In this document: piece after piece, positions 1 through 8,122 of the stretch
Layout: the number at the start of each line of letters is the position of its first letter
How positions within the stretch are numbered: position 1 is the first letter of the stretch
Source of the DNA: Paractinoplanes aksuensis
GTDB taxonomy: Bacteria > Actinomycetota > Actinomycetes > Mycobacteriales > Micromonosporaceae
Reading direction: 5' to 3'
Length of the DNA: 64,000 bases
Assembly: GCF_024137025.1 (NCBI RefSeq)
Contig: NZ_JAMYJR010000028.1
Location: forward strand, 212,040 to 276,039
Made by a program: the position numbers and the translations under genes
Notes under the pieces: model-generated
What the model saw: the letters and a program-made list of their open reading frames with translations, nothing else
Database searches by the model: none
What the model was told of the DNA's origin: nothing

Positions 1-723
1 GAGTACGCGCTGGACCCGGGCGCCCTGCACATCTGGCCCCGCGGCACGTCGATGATGATCGCGCTGCCCAACCCGGACCGCTCGTTCACCGGCACGCTGT
101 TCTGGCCCAGCTCGGGCAGCGACAGCTTCGCCTCGATCGGCAGCCCGGCCGCGGTCGAGCGGCACTTCCGCGAGAACTACCCCGACCTGCTCGAGCTGAT
201 CCCGAACCTGGTCGAGGACTACCGGCACAACCCGGTCGGCCTGCTCGGCACGGTCAAGTGCGCGCCCTGGCAGATGCTGGGCCGGGTCGCGCTGATCGGC
301 GACGCCGCGCACGCCATCGTCCCGTTCTACGGTCAGGGCGCCAACGCCAGCTTCGAGGACGTGGTCGAGCTCGACCGCTGCCTCGACGCCACCGGCGACA
401 ACTGGGCCGAAGCCCTTCCCCTGTACGAGCAGGGGCGGCGCGAGAACTCGGAGGCGATCGCCGAGATGGCCCTGGCCAACTTCGTCGAGATGCGCGACAA
501 GGTGGCCGACCCGTTCTTCAAGCTGGGCAAGAACGTCGAGCACACCCTCGAACGCTGGCTGCCCGGCAAGTACGTCTCGCGCTACGAGCTGGTGTCGTTC
601 TCGACCACGCCGTACGCCGAGGTCCGCCGCCGCGTCAAGCAGCAGCACCAGGTCGTCGGCGCGGTGGCCGGGGCCCTGGTCGCGCTGGCCGCGACGGCCC
701 TGATCCGGAGGTTGACCCGATGA
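1..723 (+). CDS. kmo: Kynurenine 3-monooxygenase, C-terminal part (5' end outside window)
   Basis: FAD-dependent hydroxylase that converts L-kynurenine to 3-hydroxykynurenine. The frame is open from base 1, so the gene begins upstream and only the last 240 codons are visible; the FAD-binding N-terminus is missing. The stretch HIWPRGTSMMIALPNPD followed by RSFTGTLFWP is the typical KMO signature, and the second FAD motif is seen as GRVALIGDAAHAIVPFYGQG. The extreme C-terminus is hydrophobic (AVAGALVALAATALI) and could be a membrane anchor, as in some KMOs. Its TGA stop overlaps the ATG of the next gene, so it is translationally coupled to the rest of the kynurenine catabolic operon. Confidence 0.9.
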   Translation, partial: EYALDPGALHIWPRGTSMMIALPNPDRSFTGTLFWPSSGSDSFASIGSPAAVERHFRENYPDLLELIPNLVEDYRHNPVGLLGTVKCAPWQMLGRVALIGDAAHAIVPFYGQGANASFEDVVELDRCLDATGDNWAEALPLYEQGRRENSEAIAEMALANFVEMRDKVADPFFKLGKNVEHTLERWLPGKYVSRYELVSFSTTPYAEVRRRVKQQHQVVGAVAGALVALAATALIRRLTR

Positions 724-2189
724 CCGACAGCCCGCCCCAGCTGCGCAACTTCATCGCCGGCGAGTTCCGCCCGGCCGCCACCACGTTCGCCAAGGCGTCC
801 CCGGTCACCGGCGAGACGGTCTTCTCGGTCACCGAGTCGCCGCGCTCCGATGTGGACGACGCTGTGGCCGCCGCCCGGGCCGCCGTGCGCGGGCCCTGGG
901 GCCGCACGACCGAGCAGGAGCGCGCGACCGTGCTCCGCCGCATCGCCGACGAGCTCGAGCGCCGGTTCGACGACCTGGTCACGGCCGAGGTCACCGACAC
1001 CGGAAAGACCTACACCCAGGCCCGTACGCTCGACATCCCCCGCGGCGCGGCCAACTTCCGGGCCTTCGCCGACGTGGTCGCCGCGACCGGCACCGAATCG
1101 TTCACCACGGCCACCGCCGGCGGTGGCCGCGCGCTCAACTACGCCGTGCGCAAGCCGATGGGCGTGGTCGCCGTCATCGTGCCCTGGAACCTGCCCCTGC
1201 TGCTGCTCACCTGGAAGGTGGCGCCGGCGCTGGCCTGCGGCAACGCGGTCATCGTGAAGCCCAGCGAGGAGACCCCGGCCTCGGCCACGGTGCTGGCCGA
1301 GGTGATGGCCGCGGCCGGCGTCCCCGAGGGCGTGTTCAACCTCGTGCACGGCCACGGGCCGGACGCGGCCGGCGAGTGGCTGACCACCCACCCCGACGTC
1401 GACGCGATCACCTTCACCGGCGAGTCGGCCACCGGCTCGGCCATCATGCGCGCGGCCGCGCCCGGGGTGAAGCCGGTGTCGTTCGAGCTCGGCGGCAAGA
1501 ACGCGGGGCTGATCTTCGCCGACGCCGACCTGGACGCGGCGGTGGCCGGCAGCGTGCGGTCCAGCTTCACCAACGGCGGCCAGGTCTGCCTGTGCACCGA
1601 GCGGCTGTACGTGCAGCGGCCGGTCTTCGACGAGTTCACCGAGCGGCTGGCGGCCAGGGCCAAGGAGCTGACGTACGGGTGGCCCTCGGACGAGACCACC
1701 GGCACCATGCCGCTGATCTCCAAGGCGCACCGCGACAAGGTGCTCGGCTACTACGACCTGGCCCGCCAGGAGGGCGCGACAGTGCTGGCCGGCGGGGGCG
1801 TGCCGCACTTCGGCGACGCGCGCGACGGCGGGTCGTACATCGAGCCGACCGTGATCACGGGCCTGGGCCAGGACGCCCGGACCGTACGGGAAGAGATCTT
1901 CGGTCCCATCTGCCACATCGCGCCGTTCGACGACGAGGACGAGGCCTTCGCGCTGGCCAACGACAGCGCGTACGGCCTGGCCGGCACGGTCTGGACCCGC
2001 GACGTGGGCCGGGCGCTGCGGGCCGGCGCCTCGCTCGACGTGGGCCTGGTCTGGGTCAACACGTGGTTCCTGCGCGACCTGCGCACCCCGTTCGGCGGCA
2101 TGCGCGCCTCGGGCGTGGGCCGCGAGGGTGGGCGGCACTCGCTCGACTTCTACTCCGAATACACCAACGTCTGCTTGGACATGTCATGA
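720..2189 (+). CDS. nbaE: 2-aminomuconic 6-semialdehyde dehydrogenase (aldehyde dehydrogenase family)
   Basis: NAD-dependent aldehyde dehydrogenase of 489 aa, the usual length of the family. It should oxidise 2-aminomuconate semialdehyde, the product of ACMSD, to 2-aminomuconate. The catalytic cysteine is C290 in GGQVCLCTER and the general base is E256 in SFELGGKNAG. The NAD-fold motifs VPWNLPLLL (around 155) and TFTGESATGS (around 231) are present. The start was chosen because ATG at 720 overlaps the kmo stop (ATGA). The family assignment is certain. Substrate specificity rests on the operon, which holds both the preceding (ACMSD) and following (deaminase) steps. Confidence 0.85.
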   Translation: MTDSPPQLRNFIAGEFRPAATTFAKASPVTGETVFSVTESPRSDVDDAVAAARAAVRGPWGRTTEQERATVLRRIADELERRFDDLVTAEVTDTGKTYTQARTLDIPRGAANFRAFADVVAATGTESFTTATAGGGRALNYAVRKPMGVVAVIVPWNLPLLLLTWKVAPALACGNAVIVKPSEETPASATVLAEVMAAAGVPEGVFNLVHGHGPDAAGEWLTTHPDVDAITFTGESATGSAIMRAAAPGVKPVSFELGGKNAGLIFADADLDAAVAGSVRSSFTNGGQVCLCTERLYVQRPVFDEFTERLAARAKELTYGWPSDETTGTMPLISKAHRDKVLGYYDLARQEGATVLAGGGVPHFGDARDGGSYIEPTVITGLGQDARTVREEIFGPICHIAPFDDEDEAFALANDSAYGLAGTVWTRDVGRALRAGASLDVGLVWVNTWFLRDLRTPFGGMRASGVGREGGRHSLDFYSEYTNVCLDMS

Positions 2190-2884
2190 CCTCGTTCGCT
2201 GTCGCTCTCGACAACGCCCTCACCACCGCCACCGAGCTCGAGTCGGGGTCCTTCCCGGCGGATGATCCGTATGCCGTGCAGCGCGAGGTGGTCGACCTGC
2301 GGCTGGCCCGAGGCGAGACGGTGGCCGGGGTCAAGCTGGGGCTGACCAGCAAGGCCAAGATGCAGCAGATGGGCGTGGACTCGGTCATCTGGGGCTGGCT
2401 GACCGACGCCATGCGGATCGAGGACGGCGGACTGCTCGACCTCGGGCCGCGCATCCACCCCAAGGTCGAGCCCGAGGTGGCGTTCCTGGTGCGCGACGGG
2501 GCGATCGCGGCCGTCGCGCCCGCGCTCGAGGTGATCGACTCGCGCTGGCTCGACTTCAAGTTCACCCTGGACGAGGTGATCGCCGACAACACGTCGGCCG
2601 CCGGGTTCGTGGTCGGGGCCTGGCAGCCGCTCCCCGGGAACATCGACAGCCTCGGCGTGCAGCTGATCCTCGACGGCGAGGTAATCGAGAGCGGCTCCAC
2701 GGCGGCGATCCTCGGTGATCCGCGGGAGGCCTTCGCCGAGGCGCTGCGGCTGGCCGGCACGCTCGAGGACGACTGGGTCGTGCTGGCCGGGGCGGCGACC
2801 GCGGCCGTGGCCGTCGGGCCCGGTCAGACCGTACGGGTAGAGGTTGAAGGTCTGGGGTCGGCCTCGCTGGTGGCGTCGGCATGA
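2186..2884 (+). CDS. 2-oxo-3-hexenedioate (4-oxalocrotonate) decarboxylase-like, hydratase/decarboxylase family
   Basis: A 232-aa protein of the 2-keto-4-pentenoate hydratase / 4-oxalocrotonate decarboxylase family (compare NbaG or DmpH). It should decarboxylate 2-oxo-3-hexenedioate, the deaminated form of 2-aminomuconate. Family motifs seen are VAGVKLGLTSKAKMQQMGV near residue 50, PKVEPEVAFLV near 95 (metal-binding glutamates), and DSRWLDFKFTLDEVIADN near 128. ATG at 2186 overlaps the dehydrogenase stop, and the gene's own stop overlaps the next ATG. It could instead be the hydratase of the following step; decarboxylase is preferred because no separate decarboxylase gene is visible. Confidence 0.7.
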   Translation: MTSFAVALDNALTTATELESGSFPADDPYAVQREVVDLRLARGETVAGVKLGLTSKAKMQQMGVDSVIWGWLTDAMRIEDGGLLDLGPRIHPKVEPEVAFLVRDGAIAAVAPALEVIDSRWLDFKFTLDEVIADNTSAAGFVVGAWQPLPGNIDSLGVQLILDGEVIESGSTAAILGDPREAFAEALRLAGTLEDDWVVLAGAATAAVAVGPGQTVRVEVEGLGSASLVASA

Positions 2885-3300
2885 CCGGGAAGCTGGTCGA
2901 CGGCAAGGCCACCCCGCGCGGGAGGTTCCCGCACGTCAAGGTGGCCAACGGGTTCGCCTTCGTGAGCGGGACCAGCAGCCGGTTGCCGGACAACTCCATC
3001 GCCGGGGCCTCGGTCGACGCCATGGGCACGACGTCGCTCGACATCGCGGTGCAGACGCGGGCGGTGATCACCAACATCGCCGACATCCTGGCCTCGGTCG
3101 GGGCCTCGCTGGACGACCTCGTGCAGATCACGACGTACCTGGTCAACATGAACGACTTCGGCGGCTACAACGCCGTCTACGCCGAGTTCTTCGACTACGA
3201 CGGCCCGACCCGGACGACCGTCGCCGTGCACCAACTGCCCCATCCGCACCTGCTCATCGAGATCCAAGCCGTCGCCGTACTGCCATTGGAGGCGTCATGA
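2881..3300 (+). CDS. nbaF: 2-aminomuconate deaminase (RidA/YjgF family)
   Basis: A 139-aa RidA-fold protein. The N-terminal segment GRFPHVKVANGFAFVSGTSSR and the central DILASVGASLDDLVQITTYLVNM are family hallmarks, and the conserved C-terminal glutamate lies in HLLIEIQAVAVL. In 3-hydroxyanthranilate and 2-nitrobenzoate degradation a RidA-type enzyme (NbaF/AmnD) hydrolyses 2-aminomuconate to 2-oxo-3-hexenedioate with loss of ammonia, and its place between the decarboxylase and dioxygenase genes fits. General RidA enamine deaminases look alike, so the specific substrate is inferred from context. Both ends are coupled by ATGA overlaps. Confidence 0.8.
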   Translation: MTGKLVDGKATPRGRFPHVKVANGFAFVSGTSSRLPDNSIAGASVDAMGTTSLDIAVQTRAVITNIADILASVGASLDDLVQITTYLVNMNDFGGYNAVYAEFFDYDGPTRTTVAVHQLPHPHLLIEIQAVAVLPLEAS

Positions 3301-3812
3301 CCGACCCGATCAACTTCCCGGGCTGGATCGAGGACAACAAGCACCTGCTCAAGCCGCCGGTCGGCAACAAGCAGATGTTCCCGACCGGTGACGACTTCAT
3401 CGTCATGGTGGTCGGCGGCCCGAACTCGCGGACCGACTTCCACGTCGACCCCTACGAGGAGTTCTTCTACCAGGTCAAGGGCAACATGCACGTCAAGACC
3501 ATGACGCCCGAGGGGCCCAAGGACGTGCACATCCGCGAGGGTGAGATGTGGGTGCTGCCCGGCAACACGCCGCACTCGCCGCAGCGGCCCGAGGCGGGCT
3601 CGATCGGCCTGGTCGTCGAGCGGGTGCGCGAGGAGGGCACGCTCGAGAAGTTCCAGTGGTACTGCTTCGAGTGCAACCACAAGGTGCACGAGGTCGAGCT
3701 GCAGGTGCGTGACATCGTCGAGGACCTGCCGCCGGTGTTCACGGCCTTCTACGAGGACGAGAAGGCCCGTACCTGCGGCAACTGCGGCGCGCTGCACCCC
3801 GGAAAGGGCTGA
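3297..3812 (+). CDS. nbaC: 3-hydroxyanthranilate 3,4-dioxygenase
   Basis: A 171-aa cupin-type extradiol dioxygenase that opens the ring of 3-hydroxyanthranilate to 2-amino-3-carboxymuconate semialdehyde. Active-site iron ligands are H49, E55 (in FHVDPYEEFFYQ) and H93 (GNTPHSPQ). The bacterial-type second, rubredoxin-like iron site is complete: C123 and C126 (WYCFEC), C160 and C163 (TCGNC). The spacing of these seven residues matches the characterised Ralstonia (Cupriavidus) enzyme with an offset of two. The start overlaps the preceding stop (ATGA). The product is unstable and is taken by ACMSD, encoded immediately downstream. Confidence 0.95.
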   Translation: MTDPINFPGWIEDNKHLLKPPVGNKQMFPTGDDFIVMVVGGPNSRTDFHVDPYEEFFYQVKGNMHVKTMTPEGPKDVHIREGEMWVLPGNTPHSPQRPEAGSIGLVVERVREEGTLEKFQWYCFECNHKVHEVELQVRDIVEDLPPVFTAFYEDEKARTCGNCGALHPGKG

Positions 3813-3815
3813 CGC

Positions 3816-4805
3816 TTGACCATCGACGTCCACACGCACGTCGTGCCGAAGGGCTGGCCGGATCTCGAAGTCGCGTGCGGCGGCACCGGCTGGCCCTGGC
3901 TCCGGATCGAGTCCGAGCGCGAAGCGATGATCATGATCCGCGACACCGAGTTCCGGCGGGTCGACTCCTCGGCCTGGGACCCGTCGGTCCGCCGGGCCGA
4001 CATGGATCTCGACGGGATCGAACGCCAGGTCGTGTCGCCGACGCCGGTCTTCTTCGGCTACGACCGCACGCCCGCTCAGGCGGTGGCATTGGCGCAGATC
4101 TTCAACGACCTCACGCTGTCGATGGTTGACGGCGATTCGCGATTTGTGCCATTTTGTCAGGTTCCGTTGCAGGATCCGGCGGCTGCGTGTGCCGAGCTCG
4201 ACCGGTCTCTCGCAGCCGGCCATGTCGGCGTCGAGATCGGCAATCACGTCGGCGACCAGGACCTCGACGCGGCTGGGATCGTGGAGTTCCTGCAGCACTG
4301 CGCGGCCGTGGGGGCGCCTGTCTTCGTGCACCCGTGGGACATGCCCGACGGCCCGCGCCTCGACCGCTGGATGGCGCGCTGGCTCACCGGCATGCCGGCC
4401 GAGACCCACCTGTCGGCGCTGGCGCTGATCCTGGGCGGCGTGCTCGACCAGGTGCCGGACACGCTGCGGCTGTGCTTCGCCCACGGCGGGGGCAGCTTCC
4501 CGTACTGGCTGGGCCGGGCCGACAACGCCTGGCACCGGCGCGGCGACCTCGTGCGGGGACGCTCGACCCGGCCGCCCAGCGAGTACACCGACCGCCTCTA
4601 CGTCGACTCCGTGGTGTTCAGCGAGCCCGCGCTGCGGTTGCTGGTCGACACCATGGGCGAGGACCGGGTGGTGGTCGGCAGCGACTACCCCTACCCGCTG
4701 GGCGAGCGCCCGGCCGGGAACGTCGTCCGCACGGCCTCGTTCCTCACCCCGGCCCAGCGACAGAAACTGCTCACGGACAACGCGAACCGCTACCTGTACG
4801 GCTAA
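3816..4805 (+). CDS. nbaD: 2-amino-3-carboxymuconate 6-semialdehyde decarboxylase (ACMSD)
   Basis: Zinc-dependent amidohydrolase-fold decarboxylase of 329 aa. It diverts the dioxygenase product away from quinolinate/NAD synthesis and into catabolism. Zinc ligands are visible as H6 and H8 (VHTHVVP), H172 (FVHPWDMPD) and D290 (GSDYPYPLG), with H223 in FAHGGGSFPYWLGR as the catalytic histidine. The best start is TTG at 3816, four bases after the previous stop; it keeps the zinc motif HTH at the N-terminus where the family has it, and no upstream ATG or GTG is available in this frame. This is the last gene of the operon. Confidence 0.92.
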   Translation: MTIDVHTHVVPKGWPDLEVACGGTGWPWLRIESEREAMIMIRDTEFRRVDSSAWDPSVRRADMDLDGIERQVVSPTPVFFGYDRTPAQAVALAQIFNDLTLSMVDGDSRFVPFCQVPLQDPAAACAELDRSLAAGHVGVEIGNHVGDQDLDAAGIVEFLQHCAAVGAPVFVHPWDMPDGPRLDRWMARWLTGMPAETHLSALALILGGVLDQVPDTLRLCFAHGGGSFPYWLGRADNAWHRRGDLVRGRSTRPPSEYTDRLYVDSVVFSEPALRLLVDTMGEDRVVVGSDYPYPLGERPAGNVVRTASFLTPAQRQKLLTDNANRYLYG

Positions 4806-4863
4806 GGCGTGTTTCATAACTGGGGTCGGCCTGCGGCGAGGTCCAGTTATGAAACACGCCTTA
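4803..4863. repeat. Perfect 21-bp inverted repeat with 19-nt loop (hairpin / possible mobile-element remnant)
   Basis: Arms at 4803-4823 and 4843-4863 are exact reverse complements, and the left arm begins inside the ACMSD stop codon. The outermost bases read CTAA...TTAG. The hairpin could end the kynurenine operon, but it has no T-tract. The element shares 11 bases (GCGAGGTCCAG at 4836-4846) with 63958-63968, each lying 30 nt from a shared GGCGT, so it may instead be a small palindromic derivative of an insertion-sequence end. Confidence 0.75.
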
Positions 4864-4927
4864 GGTCTGTTTGCTCCCGGCTCGCAACGGTGATCGGCCG
4901 CAGCCCCGGCGGGTTGCGGCCGATCGG

Positions 4928-7198
4928 ATGGCCATGGCACAACTGCGAGCACGTTCGTCCCGGCTGCTGACGGCCGCCGTGTGGGGTTCCGGCGCCCTGC
5001 TCGGGGTGCTCCTCCTGGTCCAGTGCTTCAGCGAATGGAGTGGCGACGTCCAGGAGCGGATGTCCAACGATCTGGCCTACCTGCCGGTCACGGTGCTGTC
5101 CGCGGTGCTGGCCGGACGCGTGGTGCGCAAGCCCGGACTGGAGCGCCGCGAGCGACGGGCGTGGACGCTGCTCATGGTGTCGTTCCTCTTCCAGGTCGTG
5201 GCCCACTGCGTGTCGATGGCTCAGAACTTCGTGCCCGGGCTGCCGACCTACCCCAGCCTCGCCGACTATCTGTACGCGGTGGGACTCTCGTTCGTCGTCG
5301 CCGGCGTGCTCATGCTGCCGGTCGGGCGGCGGACCGGCGCCGAGCGGGTCAAGCTTCTGATCGACTCGCTGATCGTCGTGGCCGGCGCCTGCATGGCTCT
5401 CTGGTACCTCGAGATCGGTCCCATCGTGCACATGGGCGGGGCCGACCCGGTCGTGCTGGTGTTCTCGACTGCCGTGCCCGTGCTCGACCTGCTGCTCGTC
5501 TTCGCGCTCATCACCGTGCTGCTGCGCCGCGCGCAGGCCGGGGCCGTGGTGGGCCTGCTGGCCGGGTCAATGGCGGTCAAGGTGGTGGCCGACAGCGCCT
5601 TCACCATCGCGTACGTGCAGTTCGGGGTGTTCTTCAAGCCCGGCAGCTGGCCCTACGCGCTGTGGGCCACGGCCGCCTTCCTGGCCCTGCTGGCGACCCG
5701 CCGCCGGCTGCTTCAGGACCAGCTCACCGAAGTCGAGCGGCCCGGCCGCGGCCGGCTGGGGTGGCTGCCGTACGTCGCTGTCGTGCTCGCGTACGGTCTG
5801 CTGGCCTTCGTCGCCCGCGAGCAGTCGCTGTACCCGCTGGGCGGCATGATCTTCGGCGCCATCGCGTTGACCGCCCTGGTCATCGTGCGGCAGATGTTCG
5901 CCCAGCAGGAGAACCGCCGCCTGGCCGTGACCGACCCGCTCACCGGCCTGTCCAACCGCGCCCTCATCACCGAGCGCCTGACCGAGGTGACCCGGCAGCC
6001 GGTGCGCGAGGGGCGGCACAGCGCCGTCCTGCTGATCGACCTCGACCACTTCAAGCCGATCAACGACGCGCACGGCCACGAGGCCGGCGACGCCGTGCTC
6101 AAGGCGGTCGCGACGGCGCTGCGCGCGGTCATCCGCTCCGGCGACACGGCCGGCCGGCTCGGCGGCGACGAGTTCGCCGTCGTGCTGCCCGCGCTGCCCA
6201 ACCGCCAGGTCGCCGAGAGCATCGCCCAGCGCCTGGTCGACGCCCTGCGCACGCCGGTCATCTTCGGCGACGTGCTGCTGAACGTCGAGGCCAGCATCGG
6301 CGTCGCGTTCCGTGACGAGACGACCACCGACGGCGCGCGGCTGCTGGCTCACGCCGACACGGCCATGTACGCGGCCAAGCGCTCCGGCCGCGGCCAGTAC
6401 CGCGTGTACTCCCCGGAGCTGGACACCCAGGCCCGCGACGCCGAGCTGCGGGCGGCCGTGGCCAACAACGAGCTCGTGGTCCACTTCCAGCCGGTCGTCG
6501 ACCTGAGCGGCGGTGGGAACATGGCGGTCGAGGCGCTGGTGCGCTGGAACCACCCGACCCGGGGCCTGCTGATGCCGGGTGCCTTCATCGAGCTGGCCGA
6601 GGAGACCGGCGCCGTGATCCCGATGGGCGAGTGGGTGCTGCGCGAGGCGTGCCGCCAGGCCGCCGACTGGCCGGAGCCGGTGTGGCTGAGCGTCAACCTG
6701 TCGGCGCGGCAGGTCATGCAGGCCGGCCTGGTCGACACCATCCGCGGCATCCTCGACGAGACCGGCTTCCGGGCCGACCGTCTGTCGCTGGAGCTGACCG
6801 AGAGCGTGGTGCTGCAACCCGACGAGCACACCGTGGCCCGCCTGAGCGAGCTGCGCGCGATGGGCATCGGCCTCTCGGTCGACGACTTCGGCACCGGCTA
6901 CGCGGCGCTGAGCTACCTGCGGGCCCTGCCGGTCAGCGTCCTCAAGATCGACCGCTCCTTCGTCACCGGCATCGACACCGACCCCGAGGCGTACGCGGTG
7001 GCCGAGGCCGTGGTCCGCCTGGCCCAGGCCTACAAGCTGCACGTGGTGGCCGAGGGCATCGAGACCGCCGAGCAGGCCGCCTGCCTGGTCGAGATGGGCT
7101 GCACCTACGGCCAGGGCTACCACTTCGCCCGCCCGATGCCCGGCGACGCCCTGACCGACTGGCTGGCGGCCGTCACACCGGTGCCCGCGGCCGGCTGA
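4928..7198 (+). CDS. Membrane-bound GGDEF-EAL protein (c-di-GMP cyclase/phosphodiesterase)
   Basis: A 756-aa protein with about ten predicted transmembrane helices in the first ~320 residues, then a GGDEF domain and an EAL domain. The cyclase motif is intact (RLGGDEFAVV, around 412). The phosphodiesterase domain keeps EALVRW (535), DDFGTGYAALSYL and VAEGIETAEQ, so both activities are possible; which one dominates cannot be read from sequence. The membrane part is not a recognisable MASE1 domain and may sense a small ligand. ATG at 4928 is preferred; ATG at 4934 is equally possible, and a longer TTG start at 4871 would run into the upstream palindrome region. Transcribed alone. Confidence 0.9.
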   Translation: MAMAQLRARSSRLLTAAVWGSGALLGVLLLVQCFSEWSGDVQERMSNDLAYLPVTVLSAVLAGRVVRKPGLERRERRAWTLLMVSFLFQVVAHCVSMAQNFVPGLPTYPSLADYLYAVGLSFVVAGVLMLPVGRRTGAERVKLLIDSLIVVAGACMALWYLEIGPIVHMGGADPVVLVFSTAVPVLDLLLVFALITVLLRRAQAGAVVGLLAGSMAVKVVADSAFTIAYVQFGVFFKPGSWPYALWATAAFLALLATRRRLLQDQLTEVERPGRGRLGWLPYVAVVLAYGLLAFVAREQSLYPLGGMIFGAIALTALVIVRQMFAQQENRRLAVTDPLTGLSNRALITERLTEVTRQPVREGRHSAVLLIDLDHFKPINDAHGHEAGDAVLKAVATALRAVIRSGDTAGRLGGDEFAVVLPALPNRQVAESIAQRLVDALRTPVIFGDVLLNVEASIGVAFRDETTTDGARLLAHADTAMYAAKRSGRGQYRVYSPELDTQARDAELRAAVANNELVVHFQPVVDLSGGGNMAVEALVRWNHPTRGLLMPGAFIELAEETGAVIPMGEWVLREACRQAADWPEPVWLSVNLSARQVMQAGLVDTIRGILDETGFRADRLSLELTESVVLQPDEHTVARLSELRAMGIGLSVDDFGTGYAALSYLRALPVSVLKIDRSFVTGIDTDPEAYAVAEAVVRLAQAYKLHVVAEGIETAEQAACLVEMGCTYGQGYHFARPMPGDALTDWLAAVTPVPAAG

Positions 7199-7245
7199 GC
7201 ACGCCCACCGACGAGGCTTGCCGAGCGCGACGGCATCGGCAGGCC

Positions 7246-7251
7246 TAGGCT
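7246..7251 (+). promoter_or_regulatory. -10 element of a leaderless promoter
   Basis: TAGGCT lies 6 nt before the ATG at 7258, too close for a ribosome-binding site, so transcription probably starts at or near the A of the start codon. Confidence 0.5.
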
Positions 7252-7257
7252 TCGATC

Positions 7258-8028
7258 ATGACTTCCAGGCCGGTCCGGATCGGGCTGCAACTTCAGCCCC
7301 AGCACATGGACTACGACACCATCCGCCGCACCGCCGCCGAGGCCGAGGACCTGGGCGCCGACATCCTGTTCAACTGGGACCACTTCTATCCGCTCTACGG
7401 CGAGCCGGACGGGCTGCACTTCGAGTGCTGGACGATGCTGGCCGCCTGGGCCGAGCAGACCAGCCGGGTCGAGATCGGCGCCCTGGTCACCTGTAACAGC
7501 TACCGCAACCCGGACCTGCTGGCCGACATGGCCCGCACGGTCGACCACATCAGTGGCGGCCGGCTCATCCTGGGCATCGGCTCGGGCTGGTTCGAGCGTG
7601 ACTACAACGAGTACGGCTACGAGTTCGGCACGGCCGGCGGCCGCCTCGACGCGCTGGCCGAGGCGCTGCCCCGCATCGAATCCCGCTGGGCCAAGCTGAA
7701 CCCGGCTCCGACCCGCAAGATCCCGACCCTGATCGGCGGCGGCGGCGAGAAGAAGACGCTGCGCCTGGTGGCCAAGCACGCCGACATCTGGCACAGCTTC
7801 GCCGACGCCGAGACCCTGGAACACAAGCTGGGCGTGCTGCGCGGCCACTGCGAGACGATCGGCCGCGACCCGTCCGAGATCGAGGTGTCGGTGGTCGGCA
7901 AGCCCGACAGCCGCGACCGCATGCACGAACTGGGAGCCCGCCTGTTCACCGTCAGCACCGGCGGCCCGCAGCCCGACCTCACCGAACTGCGCGACATGCT
8001 GGCCTGGCGCGACAAGACCAACGGCTGA
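7258..8028 (+). CDS. LLM class (F420-dependent type) oxidoreductase
   Basis: A 256-aa luciferase-like monooxygenase-fold protein, somewhat short for the family (usually 280-340). Motifs are IGLQLQPQHMDYDTIRRTAAEAEDLGAD at the start, TCNSYRNPDLLADMARTVDHISGGR (around 80-105) and LGIGSGWFERDYNEYG, the typical cofactor-binding segment. PTLIGGGGEKKTLRLVAKHADIW (around 160) is the second conserved block. In actinobacteria this subgroup usually uses F420 rather than FMN; that is family knowledge, not visible here. The substrate is unknown. It appears to be a single-gene unit with its own leaderless promoter. Confidence 0.8.
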   Translation: MTSRPVRIGLQLQPQHMDYDTIRRTAAEAEDLGADILFNWDHFYPLYGEPDGLHFECWTMLAAWAEQTSRVEIGALVTCNSYRNPDLLADMARTVDHISGGRLILGIGSGWFERDYNEYGYEFGTAGGRLDALAEALPRIESRWAKLNPAPTRKIPTLIGGGGEKKTLRLVAKHADIWHSFADAETLEHKLGVLRGHCETIGRDPSEIEVSVVGKPDSRDRMHELGARLFTVSTGGPQPDLTELRDMLAWRDKTNG

Positions 8029-8122
8029 CAACCGCTCTTACTTCCGGCCGATAGTGACGGCCGCCGGAACCTGTCCGGTGGCCGACGCGGGAAGTGTTCA
8101 TGATCAACCAGGCTGCTGCGTC

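Noticed and set aside
4803..4863. Palindrome considered as a tRNA or small-RNA gene
   Set aside because: It is one perfect hairpin with no cloverleaf or promoter; a terminator or mobile-element origin fits better.
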